64,000 nucleotides of DNA from Ktedonobacter sp. SOSP1-85 (GTDB lineage Bacteria > Chloroflexota > Ktedonobacteria > Ktedonobacterales > Ktedonobacteraceae): NCBI RefSeq assembly GCF_016587415.1, contig NZ_BNJI01000001.1, positions 4,689,501 through 4,753,500 on the forward strand. Direction: 5' to 3'. Positions 43,188-51,443 of the stretch are shown piece after piece. The position numbers and the translations under genes were made by a program. The notes below the pieces were generated by a model. That model searched no databases and was not told the origin of the DNA. It worked only from the letters and a program-made list of their open reading frames with translations. Every line of letters begins with the position of its first letter. Within the stretch, counting starts at the first letter, position 1.

Positions 43188-43230
43188 CGGCTACGTGCTT
43201 GTAGTGAAAAGCAATATATAGCAGATCAGT

Positions 43231-43268
43231 GTTAGGTGGCCTCTCCTCATGGGGAGTTCACCTAACGC
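43231..43268 (+). terminator. Hairpin between the MCP and CheA genes
   Basis: GTTAGGTG pairs with CACCTAAC, with an inner CTCC/GGAG, around the loop TCAT. It lies 28 nt before the CheA start and lacks a T-run. It may set the MCP:CheA ratio by partial termination or by protecting mRNA ends. Confidence 0.45.
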
Positions 43269-43295
43269 TGCGATAGTTAAGTGGGTAAGCGCAAC

Positions 43296-46200
43296 ATGTC
43301 GAATACATTTGATAAACTATCCGTCCTTGATTCGTTTATCGAAGAGGTGAATAGCTATCTGCCAGAAATCGAGAAGAACCTGGAGAAACTGGCCCTTTCA
43401 CCAAACGACATGGATGCCCTTGAAGAAACATACCGGCGAACGCACACAATCGGTGGCTCCGCTTCCATGATGGACTTCCCGGGTCTGGCTCATGTCGCTC
43501 ATGGAATGGAAGATATCTTAGGTGATGCTTTAGATGGTTTAACGACACTCGATGAGCCTACGCTAGGTCTACTGCATCGTTCGTTAGGTCGGTTGCATCA
43601 ACTCTTAGAGGGTATCCGTAACGGGATTGATGAGGATGCGATTATTGCGGAGGATGATGCGGACTATGCGCGCTATCGAGCCATGGTGGACGCCTCAAGC
43701 GAGGTTCCCACACCACAGGCGACGGGCGCTCATAAGTTCTCGCTAGAGGAGATGGCGCCGTTTACGACGACATCCCAGAGCTACGATCCGGGATACCAAG
43801 CGTTTGGTATTCCTGTGCCGCCGACAACTCCAAGTGCGGCCCCCATGCCATCTTTTGATGAAGTGTTGGAGTCATTCCGCACTCCCAGTACTTCGTCCAA
43901 TGATGATCTTGCGTGGCCAGAGGCGTTCTCCTCGCCCGCACAACCTGTAGAGCCTGCTCCGGCTCCTCAACCACCTGCCCCGCTCTTTACACCGCCAGCG
44001 CAGGGGCAGCCTACCTCGTCGTCGTCGTCTTCATCCAGTGCGCTGGAAGAGCTGATGGCCTCGATGCGTTCAATGCCGCCTGTACCGCCGCAGACACCCT
44101 TCGCGGTTTCTCCCCCCTCCTATGAAGAGTCACAACGACCTCAGCCCGTAGAGGAGGAGACGCCAGGCGTGCCAGAGGCTTACACTTCGTGGCAGTCAGG
44201 CATGAGTGGTGAGGCAAGCAATGAGGATGTGGTACAGCCCAATCTCTCGGATCTGGCAAACTTTGCGCAGATCGAGGTTGAGCAGTGGCCCCTGGTACCA
44301 GAGCAGTCGACGCCCGCCAACTCGCCCACGCCAACGTTCCAGGCTGAAGAGTTGCCCATCCATTATGCATCACCCACGCCTGAGCCGGCGCCCGCGCAGC
44401 TTGAACCACAATATACTCAACAATACCCGCCTTTCGTCCCTGAACCACAGATACCGCAGCCTGCTTCCCTGTCTCTGGCTCACGCTGGTTCGCTGCCACA
44501 GAGCTATGAGCAAGCGCAACGCGAGGCACAGAATCTCCTTTCCCAGGTTGCTTCGCTACAGGAGGTCATCGCCCAGCTACGCGACTCCATTGAGATTATC
44601 GAGGAGCAGCGCAAGGAGTTCCGTGGCTTCCTGGATGGCTCTAAGGATGCGCTTGATCGCATGGAGGATTGGGCCGGGCGCGCCATGGGTCTAAATCTGC
44701 GCAATAGTCCTGAGCAGGTGCGGCGCTATCTCCCACTGTCGGTAATGTGGGTCTCTAATAGCAAGCTGAAGAAGGTACTGGAGCGTCTGAAACATATCTC
44801 GGGGGGCGTTGAGACCACCGATGAGCAGGTTCAGGGTACCATTTCACAACTGCAAGCCTCGATAGAGTCCTGTGGGTTGGCCTTCCAGCAGTTGCAGGTG
44901 CGCTTCCAGCAGGCCCAGAACGCGCCAGTCTTCAAGCAAGATGCCGGCTGGACCCCCTGGGAGATGCAGAACAATGCTCAGCCGGAGACGGTACGCGAGC
45001 GCGTTGTCTTCGAGCGCCAGGGCGATATGCAAGCCTTGCGAGCTGAGATCGCGGCCCAGGTGCGTGAGGAGCTTGAACACGAGATCCGCGAGGAGATGCG
45101 TCGCGAGTATGAGAGCAAGGCGCCCCAGGCTTCCGTGAGTGGCTCTCAGGCGAACGCGTTCCCGCGAACAAACGAGTCCATTCCGGACCTTGAGCATCGC
45201 CTACGCAACGAGATCGAGATCCAGGTGCGCCAGGAGTTCCTGAGCCAGATTTCAACTATGGAACCATCCGCCCTGGGTGGCGCCCCTGAAGCTGCCGCCC
45301 GCGAAGCTCAGGCCTCGTCTCCGGCAAACTTTCAGGATCGGGCACGTCAATCGCTGGGAGGCGAGGTCACGATGCCCTCAAGGTCCCAGCCTACGGTGCC
45401 ACCACAGCCGCAGCCCTCGCGCTCGGCCCCCGCACCCAAGCCTGCTCCTCCAGCGCCCGCGCCAGCTCAGTCCTTTGGAGCTGAGTTCGCCGATGAGGCA
45501 GCGGAGATCTTCCGCATGGAGGCTGAAGAGCATCTCCAGAGTATCAGTGTCCACGTGGCAGCCCTGGAGAATGATCCCAATAACAGCGAATTGATCCAGG
45601 GTATTCGCCGTGCCATGCATACGCTCAAGGGCGCGGCCGGCATGATGGGCTTCCGCGCCATTGCCGATCTCTCACATGCCTCTGAGGATCTATTGGATAG
45701 CATTATGGAGGGGACCACACAGATCACGTCGAACGTGGTTAGCGTGATCCTGGATACCGCCGAGACGCTGGATAGCATGGTCTCCCACCTGGATGCATCG
45801 CTTAGCTCTGATGAGACGCGAGCGCAGTCACTACGGGCGCGTTACTCCGAGCTTCTGGGTGGACACACCCCTTCGACGGCTATAGAGGAAGATCTGAGCG
45901 AGTACGAGGATCAGCCGGCGAGCGATGTCGCCTTCTCCTCCAGCGTGGTGGGCGAGGAAGAGCCCATCACTGGCGAGCTTGGCTCGACGCGTACGGCGCG
46001 TAGCGACCTGAACGTGCGTGTACGCCTGCAAAAACTGGATGAACTGGTCAATCTCTTCGGCGAGCTGCTGGTCAACCGTAGCGTGCTGGAAGAGCGCATT
46101 CAGCGTCTGATGCGCCTGGTCGCGGACGTAGGTGTCAGTAGCAATCGCCTGCAAGATGTCGGCCAGAAACTGGAGTCGCGCTTTGAGGCTGCAACTCTGC

Positions 46201-47984
46201 CCAGCGGTCGTAAACTTGAGGTTTCCAACAGCGAGGGTGAGCAGGGCCTGGTGCTGGTGAATAACGGCATGCAGCGTGCGCCTTCGCACCTGGCAGAGTT
46301 CGACGAACTGGAGCTGGACCGCTACACCGAGTTCCACCAGCTCACACGCGGTCTGAGCGAAGGCATCTCCGATATGGCAACGCTGAGCACGGAGATGGAG
46401 GGCGTCATTCGTGAGTGTGAAAGCGTCTTCGCGCGTGAGAATCGCCTGAGCACAACCTTCCAGGATAGGCTGATGAAGGTGCGCCTGGTCCCTTTGGCGA
46501 CGATGGCCCCGCGCCTCTATAGAGCGGCGCGCGCGGTCGCCCTCAAACAGGGGAAAGATTTCCAGTTCCTGCTCGAAGGCGAGGAGACCGAGGTAGATCG
46601 TACCGTGTTCGAAGAGATCTCTGGTCCCCTGCTGCACCTGATGCGTAACGCCGTCAACCATGCCCTGGATCGCCCGGAGGTACGCCAACAGAAAGGCAAA
46701 GCCCCCACGGGTATGATCAAGCTCTCCGCGGGCTACGAGGGTAACCAGGTTGTGATTACGGTGCGCGATGATGGTAAGGGTCTTGATCCAGACATCATTC
46801 GCCAGACGGCGATTGAGCGCGGCCTGATCCGCCCTAGCCAGCCTCTGAGTGAGGGTGATGTCATTGACCTGATCTTCCGTCCCGGCTTCTCAACGGCCCA
46901 GGTCCTGAGCGAGGAGAGCGGTCGTGGCGTTGGCCTTGACGTGGTACGCGATAGTGTGTCACGCCTGCGGGGAACGCTGGAGGTTGAGTCGGCGCCGGGA
47001 CAGGGCACAGCCTTTACCATGAAGTTCCCGACCAGCCTGGCCATTCAGAACGCGATGATGGTGCGTGTAGCGAGCCAGCAGTTCGCGATTCCGACCCTGG
47101 TGGTGGAGTCGATTGGACGCCTGGATAGCTTTAAGCGCTCCATGCTTGGCAATCAGCCAGCCGTCTTGATCCGCAACGAGCTTTATCCCTTGCATCTGCT
47201 CTCGCAGTATCTCTCGCTGCCAGCCAGCTCGATTGATGATCGCGCACAGTTGCTGATCGTCAATGCTGGCGGTCATCGCATGGCCTTGATTGTCGATGAG
47301 ATCAAGGGACGCTACGATATCGTGATGAAGAACCTGGGGCCGCACCTGCGCCAGGTCCATGGCATCGCGGGCGCGACAGTCCTTGGTAACGGCCAGGTTG
47401 TGTTGATCCTGGAAATGAACAACCTGTTCACCGCCCGCGTCAGGACGGCGAACCCATCGCCTGTTACCAGCAGGCAGACTGCCGCGCAACAGCCCCAAGC
47501 TATGGCGTCAACGGTACGTCAGAGTGTCGATCTACCGAAGCCGGGACGCGCCACGACATCGATGATGCAACCAGTTGGCCCGGTGAGTAGCGCGTCGGCT
47601 GAACGTGGCAAGCATATCCTGGTCGTGGATGATAGTCCCAGCGTGCGCCGCGTCGTCGGTAACATGTTGAAGCAGCATAACTGGGAAATACAGGTGGCCC
47701 GCGATGGCGTCGAAGCCCTGGAAATGATCTCCCAGGAGACACCGGCTGCGGTCCTGCTGGATATCGAGATGCCCCGCATGGATGGGTATGAGTTGATCGC
47801 GACGGTACGCGCGCAGGAGCAATACCGCACGCTACCACTGGTGGTGCTGACCTCCCGCGCCGCCACAAAGCACCAGCAGCGTGCGATGCAGCTTGGTGCG
47901 AGCGCCTACGTGATCAAGCCATACCAGGACGAAGATTTGTTGAATACGCTCAATACGCTTGTCTACGGCGCGCCCGTACGGTAG
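43296..47984 (+). CDS. Hybrid CheA-type histidine kinase (PilL/ChpA/PixL-like)
   Basis: 1562 aa. Two Hpt domains carry candidate phospho-histidines His50 (RRTHTIGGSA) and His775 (AMHTLKGAAG). Between them is a Pro/Ser-rich linker and a long coiled coil of about 600 residues. Next come the CheA dimerisation region (LDELVNLFGELLVNRS), the ATPase (LMRNAVNHALDRP, VRDDGKGLD, GRGVGLDVV), a CheW-like domain, and a C-terminal receiver with Asp1489 in VLLDIEMPRMDGY. This is the layout of PilL/ChpA in type IV pilus systems and PixL in cyanobacterial phototaxis. The ATG at 43296 gives the expected Hpt start, though its ribosome site is weak. It closes the operon. Confidence 0.93.
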   Translation: MSNTFDKLSVLDSFIEEVNSYLPEIEKNLEKLALSPNDMDALEETYRRTHTIGGSASMMDFPGLAHVAHGMEDILGDALDGLTTLDEPTLGLLHRSLGRLHQLLEGIRNGIDEDAIIAEDDADYARYRAMVDASSEVPTPQATGAHKFSLEEMAPFTTTSQSYDPGYQAFGIPVPPTTPSAAPMPSFDEVLESFRTPSTSSNDDLAWPEAFSSPAQPVEPAPAPQPPAPLFTPPAQGQPTSSSSSSSSALEELMASMRSMPPVPPQTPFAVSPPSYEESQRPQPVEEETPGVPEAYTSWQSGMSGEASNEDVVQPNLSDLANFAQIEVEQWPLVPEQSTPANSPTPTFQAEELPIHYASPTPEPAPAQLEPQYTQQYPPFVPEPQIPQPASLSLAHAGSLPQSYEQAQREAQNLLSQVASLQEVIAQLRDSIEIIEEQRKEFRGFLDGSKDALDRMEDWAGRAMGLNLRNSPEQVRRYLPLSVMWVSNSKLKKVLERLKHISGGVETTDEQVQGTISQLQASIESCGLAFQQLQVRFQQAQNAPVFKQDAGWTPWEMQNNAQPETVRERVVFERQGDMQALRAEIAAQVREELEHEIREEMRREYESKAPQASVSGSQANAFPRTNESIPDLEHRLRNEIEIQVRQEFLSQISTMEPSALGGAPEAAAREAQASSPANFQDRARQSLGGEVTMPSRSQPTVPPQPQPSRSAPAPKPAPPAPAPAQSFGAEFADEAAEIFRMEAEEHLQSISVHVAALENDPNNSELIQGIRRAMHTLKGAAGMMGFRAIADLSHASEDLLDSIMEGTTQITSNVVSVILDTAETLDSMVSHLDASLSSDETRAQSLRARYSELLGGHTPSTAIEEDLSEYEDQPASDVAFSSSVVGEEEPITGELGSTRTARSDLNVRVRLQKLDELVNLFGELLVNRSVLEERIQRLMRLVADVGVSSNRLQDVGQKLESRFEAATLPSGRKLEVSNSEGEQGLVLVNNGMQRAPSHLAEFDELELDRYTEFHQLTRGLSEGISDMATLSTEMEGVIRECESVFARENRLSTTFQDRLMKVRLVPLATMAPRLYRAARAVALKQGKDFQFLLEGEETEVDRTVFEEISGPLLHLMRNAVNHALDRPEVRQQKGKAPTGMIKLSAGYEGNQVVITVRDDGKGLDPDIIRQTAIERGLIRPSQPLSEGDVIDLIFRPGFSTAQVLSEESGRGVGLDVVRDSVSRLRGTLEVESAPGQGTAFTMKFPTSLAIQNAMMVRVASQQFAIPTLVVESIGRLDSFKRSMLGNQPAVLIRNELYPLHLLSQYLSLPASSIDDRAQLLIVNAGGHRMALIVDEIKGRYDIVMKNLGPHLRQVHGIAGATVLGNGQVVLILEMNNLFTARVRTANPSPVTSRQTAAQQPQAMASTVRQSVDLPKPGRATTSMMQPVGPVSSASAERGKHILVVDDSPSVRRVVGNMLKQHNWEIQVARDGVEALEMISQETPAAVLLDIEMPRMDGYELIATVRAQEQYRTLPLVVLTSRAATKHQQRAMQLGASAYVIKPYQDEDLLNTLNTLVYGAPVR

Positions 47985-48032
47985 CAGGCCTGGCTCACCT
48001 ATGGCCTGCTCGCAAAACTGGGCTCTCAATTT

Positions 48033-48203
48033 GGTAGGGACCCGCTTTAGCGCGTCCGAACGCCATTTATGGCAGTTCGGCGCAAGCCAAAGCCTTTTTG
48101 TAGGTAACAGGCGGCCCATCGCGCAATATTGTGCCATGGAACGTTTTGGGCTGCGCCTACAGGCGATGAATCGCCTTTGGACGCGCTAAAGCGGGTCCCT
48201 ACC
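48033..48203. repeat. 171-bp inverted-repeat element, REP family B, copy 3
   Basis: Perfect 25-bp terminal arms, 48033-48057 and 48179-48203, each reading GGTAGGGACCCGCTTTAGCG then CGTCC. The arm has a GTAG foot and a GCTTTAGC core as at 6376. The interior holds further hairpins (CGAAC..GTTCG) but no gene. Its size and ends also fit a MITE. Confidence 0.75.
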
Positions 48204-48253
48204 GAAAGGGAGCGCTTTCAAGTTATGAGGCAATGTTCGAGAGGAGTGTTACG

Positions 48254-48478
48254 ATGGGGGTCGAACGATCCGTCACTCGTTGGTATGTTGAGCGCCAGAT
48301 GCTGCTGAGCGAGATCTCAGCGCTAGAAGCAAAGCTGACGCCCGGCACCAGCAAGGAAGCGAGCGCGAACACAGAGAGCGCGACGCCGTCCCAGGCGGAC
48401 GAGGTCGCGCAGCAGGTTTCCCAGGCGCAGCAGAAACTGCATCTCCTGGGTCCCTGTCCTAAACCCATGATGGGTTAA
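48254..48478 (+). CDS. Small helical protein of unknown function
   Basis: 74 aa starting at the ATG 7 nt after GAGGAG. Two helical segments (RWYVERQMLLSEISALEAKL and ADEVAQQVSQAQQKLHLL) flank a Thr/Ser/Ala-rich middle; a coiled-coil hairpin is plausible. No family is recognised. Its TAA overlaps the stop codon of the convergent leuB gene by two bases. Confidence 0.6.
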   Translation: MGVERSVTRWYVERQMLLSEISALEAKLTPGTSKEASANTESATPSQADEVAQQVSQAQQKLHLLGPCPKPMMG

Positions 48479-49614
48479 ACGGTATGGCTGCCAGCCAGAG
48501 CGACCACCCTTTCAGCGATGCGCTGGCCCATCTCTTTCGTACCCAGGATCTCTTTACCCTCTTCGCGTAGATCCTCCGTACGATACCCCGCCTGAATGCA
48601 CTGCTCCACCGCGGCCTCAATGGTCGCGGCTTCTTCTTTTAGTCCCAGTGAATGCCGAAGCAACATGGCCGCCGTGAGGATGGCCGCGATCGGGTTGGCC
48701 TTGTTCTGGCCCGCGATATCAGGCGCGGAGCCGTGAATAGGCTCATAGAGGCCAAAGATGCCGTGCTCAGTCCGGCGCGTGCCCAGGCTGGCAGAGGGGA
48801 GCATACCCATTGACCCGGCGAGCATGGAGGCCTCATCCGTCAGGATATCGCCAAAGAGGTTCTCGGTCACGATCACGTCGAAGCTGGCGGGCCGGCGAAT
48901 CAGGTGCATGGCACAGGCGTCGACCAGCAGGTGCTCAAAGGCGACGTCCGGGTAGTCCTTGCTCACTCGCTCGGCCACGCGCCGCCAGAGGACAGACGAG
49001 CTGAGAACGTTGGCCTTATCGACCGAGGTGACCTTCTTACGCCGCTCGCGCGCCAGGTCAAAGGCCACGCGCACAATGCGCTCGATCTCGGCCTCGGTGT
49101 AAAGCAAGGTATCAATGGCCTCGTAGCCCTGGGGGGTCTCGCGGATCTCGCTGGGCTTGCCGGGAACGCTTGGTTCCAGGTGCCCATAGTAGAGGCCCCC
49201 GGTCAGCTCGCGAACCACGATCAGATCAACGCCCTGGAGAATCTCGGGCTTAATGGATGAGGCATCGAGCATGGCGGGTGAGGGGCGGACCGGGCGCAGG
49301 TTGGCGAAGAATTGAAGTCCCTTGCGCAGGCGGAAGAGTGCTTCCTCGGGTTTGACCGCGGCACCGGGCTGAGCGCCACCGACCGCGCCAAAGAGAATGG
49401 CATCGCTACCCTGGCAGACGGCCAGAGTTTCGTCAGAGATGGCCTTGCCCTCGGCCTCAATGGCGGCCAGGCCTACCAGTCCATACTGGAAATGAAAGCT
49501 ATGACCATACTGCTGGGCGATAGCCTGTAAAACGTGAACAGCCTGCTCAGTCACTTCTGGACCAATGCCGTCACCGGGCAGGACCGCGATAGAGTAAGTT
49601 CCTTGAGTTCCCAA
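48475..49614 (-). CDS. leuB: 3-isopropylmalate dehydrogenase
   Basis: Oxidative decarboxylation step of leucine synthesis. The 379-aa protein has the family motifs: IAVLPGDGIGPEV at the start, VRELTGGLYYG with the substrate-contacting residues, the Lys/Asp metal-substrate site (VDKANVL and DILTDEASMLAGSMGMLPSA), and EPIHGSAPDIAGQNKANP for NAD. An AAAGGAG ribosome site precedes the ATG. It stands alone; no other leu or ilv gene is nearby. No T-box or leucine leader was recognised in the upstream 190 bp. Confidence 0.96.
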   Translation of the reverse strand: MGTQGTYSIAVLPGDGIGPEVTEQAVHVLQAIAQQYGHSFHFQYGLVGLAAIEAEGKAISDETLAVCQGSDAILFGAVGGAQPGAAVKPEEALFRLRKGLQFFANLRPVRPSPAMLDASSIKPEILQGVDLIVVRELTGGLYYGHLEPSVPGKPSEIRETPQGYEAIDTLLYTEAEIERIVRVAFDLARERRKKVTSVDKANVLSSSVLWRRVAERVSKDYPDVAFEHLLVDACAMHLIRRPASFDVIVTENLFGDILTDEASMLAGSMGMLPSASLGTRRTEHGIFGLYEPIHGSAPDIAGQNKANPIAAILTAAMLLRHSLGLKEEAATIEAAVEQCIQAGYRTEDLREEGKEILGTKEMGQRIAERVVALAGSHTV

Positions 49615-49810
49615 AATAAAACTCCTTTATGCACGTACAGCGTGCGACTTTACACAGGGGACACGAGTCTAATGGCGCAAAGAGATGCTACCCTAAGTGG
49701 GGAGCGGGCGCATCTTTCTTTCGTGTCTACTCTGAAGGGAGGCGTGCGCCAATGTGTCATCTGCATACCAGTAATCTTAACCCATGCGCCCTACGTGTAA
49801 CAAGTATATG

Positions 49811-49893
49811 TTATATGTGAGGTGCGCTGTCCCAGGCAACGCCGGGATAGCGCACCTCACATATAACCCCTGGGTGCCGCAGGCGCGAAGAGG
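49811..49893 (+). repeat. 23-bp hairpin plus GTGCCGCAGGCGC motif (H3)
   Basis: Arms 49811-49833 and 49844-49866 pair fully with one G-T pair and a 10-nt loop. The constant mini-hairpin GTGCCGCAGGCGC follows (49875-49887), then GAAGAGG. It lies about 200 bp before nuoB, on the same strand. Confidence 0.75.
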
Positions 49894-49936
49894 TATTAAG
49901 GGCGTACAAAAGGGGGAAAGAGGCAGCGCGAAGCTG

Positions 49937-49965
49937 TGGCACCGCTCGACCGGACGTGCTATAAT
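49937..49965 (+). promoter_or_regulatory. Probable promoter of the redox operon
   Basis: A perfect TATAAT (49960-49965) with a weak TGGCAC (49937-49942) 17 bp upstream. It predicts a 5' leader of about 120 nt ahead of nuoB, with H3 lying upstream of the start point. Confidence 0.5.
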
Positions 49966-50093
49966 AGGCGCAAGGTGGAATGTACAAACAAGTAAAACTG
50001 TACAAGATAACCCCCGTAATTATCTCTTGCCCTGCCAAATCTAAACCGAGCAATAGGTGCTGCTAAGCCTTTGCATTAGGAGTTCTATACGTT

Positions 50094-50699
50094 ATGAGCA
50101 GCAATTTTAGTGACAATGGGAACGGCCCTGAGGGTGGTCTGCGGCGCAAGCCCATTCCACTGTCAATGGCCTCTGGTCCCCATGAATATACCCCTGGTGA
50201 CCAGGAGTTACCCGTTCAGCTGACGAGCCTGGCCGATATGTTGCAATGGGCGCAAAACTGGGCACGCTCAAAGTCTGTCTGGCCGTTGGGATATGGCCTG
50301 GCGTGTTGTGCGATTGAGATGATCGCCTCTGCCTCTGCCCCCCAGTATGACCTCTCGCGTTTCGGTTCTGAGGTCTTCCGTTCCAGCCCAAGACAGGCCG
50401 ACCTGATGGTCGTCGCGGGGACGGTATCGATTAAAATGGGCCCCCGCCTGCGCTTGCTGTACGAGCAGATGCCTGAACCAAAATGGGTGATCAGCCTGGG
50501 ACAGTGTGCCAACTCTGGCGGCGAGTTCTATGATAGCTACTATACCGTTCAGGGTGTGGACACGATCGTGCCAGTTGATGTGTATATTCCTGGTTGCCCT
50601 CCTCGCCCCGAAGCGCTGATCGAGGGCCTGCTGAAGTTGCGCGAGAAGATTGCGAAACAGGGCCTCAAAGTGCGTGGTGAGAAGGAGATTGAGGTATAG
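50094..50699 (+). CDS. NuoB-like [4Fe-4S] subunit (complex I N2-cluster type)
   Basis: 201 aa. The N2-cluster cysteines are all present: tandem Cys71-Cys72 in GLACCAIEM, Cys138 in SLGQCANSGG and Cys168 in VYIPGCPPRPEAL. The core is about 150 residues as in NuoB/NuoH-hydrogenase small-subunit relatives, with a polar N-terminal extension. In complex I NuoB sits between NuoCD and the quinone site. Here none of NuoC, NuoD or the membrane subunits is present, and the following three genes are NuoI/E-, NuoF- and NfnB-like. A role as an electron-transfer subunit of a soluble complex is therefore inferred. Confidence 0.85.
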   Translation: MSSNFSDNGNGPEGGLRRKPIPLSMASGPHEYTPGDQELPVQLTSLADMLQWAQNWARSKSVWPLGYGLACCAIEMIASASAPQYDLSRFGSEVFRSSPRQADLMVVAGTVSIKMGPRLRLLYEQMPEPKWVISLGQCANSGGEFYDSYYTVQGVDTIVPVDVYIPGCPPRPEALIEGLLKLREKIAKQGLKVRGEKEIEV

Positions 50700-50702
50700 C
50701 GT

Positions 50703-51443
50703 ATGCGTGGTATCCTTGAAGGGATGAGCCTGACCTTTAGTCATATGTTTCGCCCAAAGGTCACGCGTCTCTATCCATATGAGAAGCCGAAGCTGCCACC
50801 CCGCAGCCGTGGCTTGATCCAATTGATTGCGCAAGAGGGCCTCAAGACAGAGTTTAACCTGAAGTGTGAAGCCTGCCTGTTGTGTGAGAAGGCCTGTCCT
50901 CCGCGCGCGATCACCATTGAGTACGAGCCGATGTACGAGTGGAGGGAACGCCCCTGGTATAAATCGTACATCCGCGATGGCGCTGAGAAGTTCACCCCGC
51001 GTAAGCTGGGGACCGCCTCCGGCTCGCCCAAAGCCGGATTCTACAAGACGCGTATCTCCGAGTACGCCGTAGACTACTTCAATAAGCCCGTTGCCCCCTG
51101 CGTGACCACCCCAGTCAAAGACGAACTGGAGCCGCAGATCGACCTGAGTCAGGTGGACGCCTTGATCGAACAGTGGCCCTATGACGCGGCCTCGCTCCCT
51201 GGCCTGCTAGATGCAATCATGGATATGCATGGCTATCTTCCATTGCAGGCGGCCAAGCGTGTGGTCCAGGCGCGTGGTGTTGATCTGAGTGACGTGTTCG
51301 GTATCGCCACCATGAGTCCGAAGTTTAAGCCCGCACCCGCGGTCAAAGGCATTACGCGCGACGATCAGCCAGAAAGAGGATGGGCGCCCGATAAGCGTGG
51401 TGTGTGGGGAAATATCCATCATGTGAGGCAGCCAAATGCCTGA
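50703..51443 (+). CDS. Ferredoxin (NuoI-like)/NuoE-helical-domain fusion
   Basis: 246 aa. The N-terminal part has NuoI-like character but only one [4Fe-4S] motif, Cys55-x2-Cys58-x2-Cys61-x3-Cys65 (CEACLLCEKACP), where NuoI has two. Residues 150-208 (IEQWPYDAASLPGLLDAIMD, then HGYLPLQAAKRV and VFGIATMSPKF) match the helical bundle at the start of NuoE. The thioredoxin-like [2Fe-2S] domain that should follow is missing, and the protein ends in a basic tail. The gene begins 3 nt after nuoB and overlaps the next gene by 8 nt. I know no standard family with this architecture. Confidence 0.75.
   Translation: MRGILEGMSLTFSHMFRPKVTRLYPYEKPKLPPRSRGLIQLIAQEGLKTEFNLKCEACLLCEKACPPRAITIEYEPMYEWRERPWYKSYIRDGAEKFTPRKLGTASGSPKAGFYKTRISEYAVDYFNKPVAPCVTTPVKDELEPQIDLSQVDALIEQWPYDAASLPGLLDAIMDMHGYLPLQAAKRVVQARGVDLSDVFGIATMSPKFKPAPAVKGITRDDQPERGWAPDKRGVWGNIHHVRQPNA

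Noticed and set aside
45831..46688. 285-codon minus-strand frame
   Set aside because: Antisense of the kinase core of the CheA-type gene.
49615..49810. T-box or leucine attenuator before leuB
   Set aside because: No T-box sequence, no run of leucine codons and no terminator were seen.
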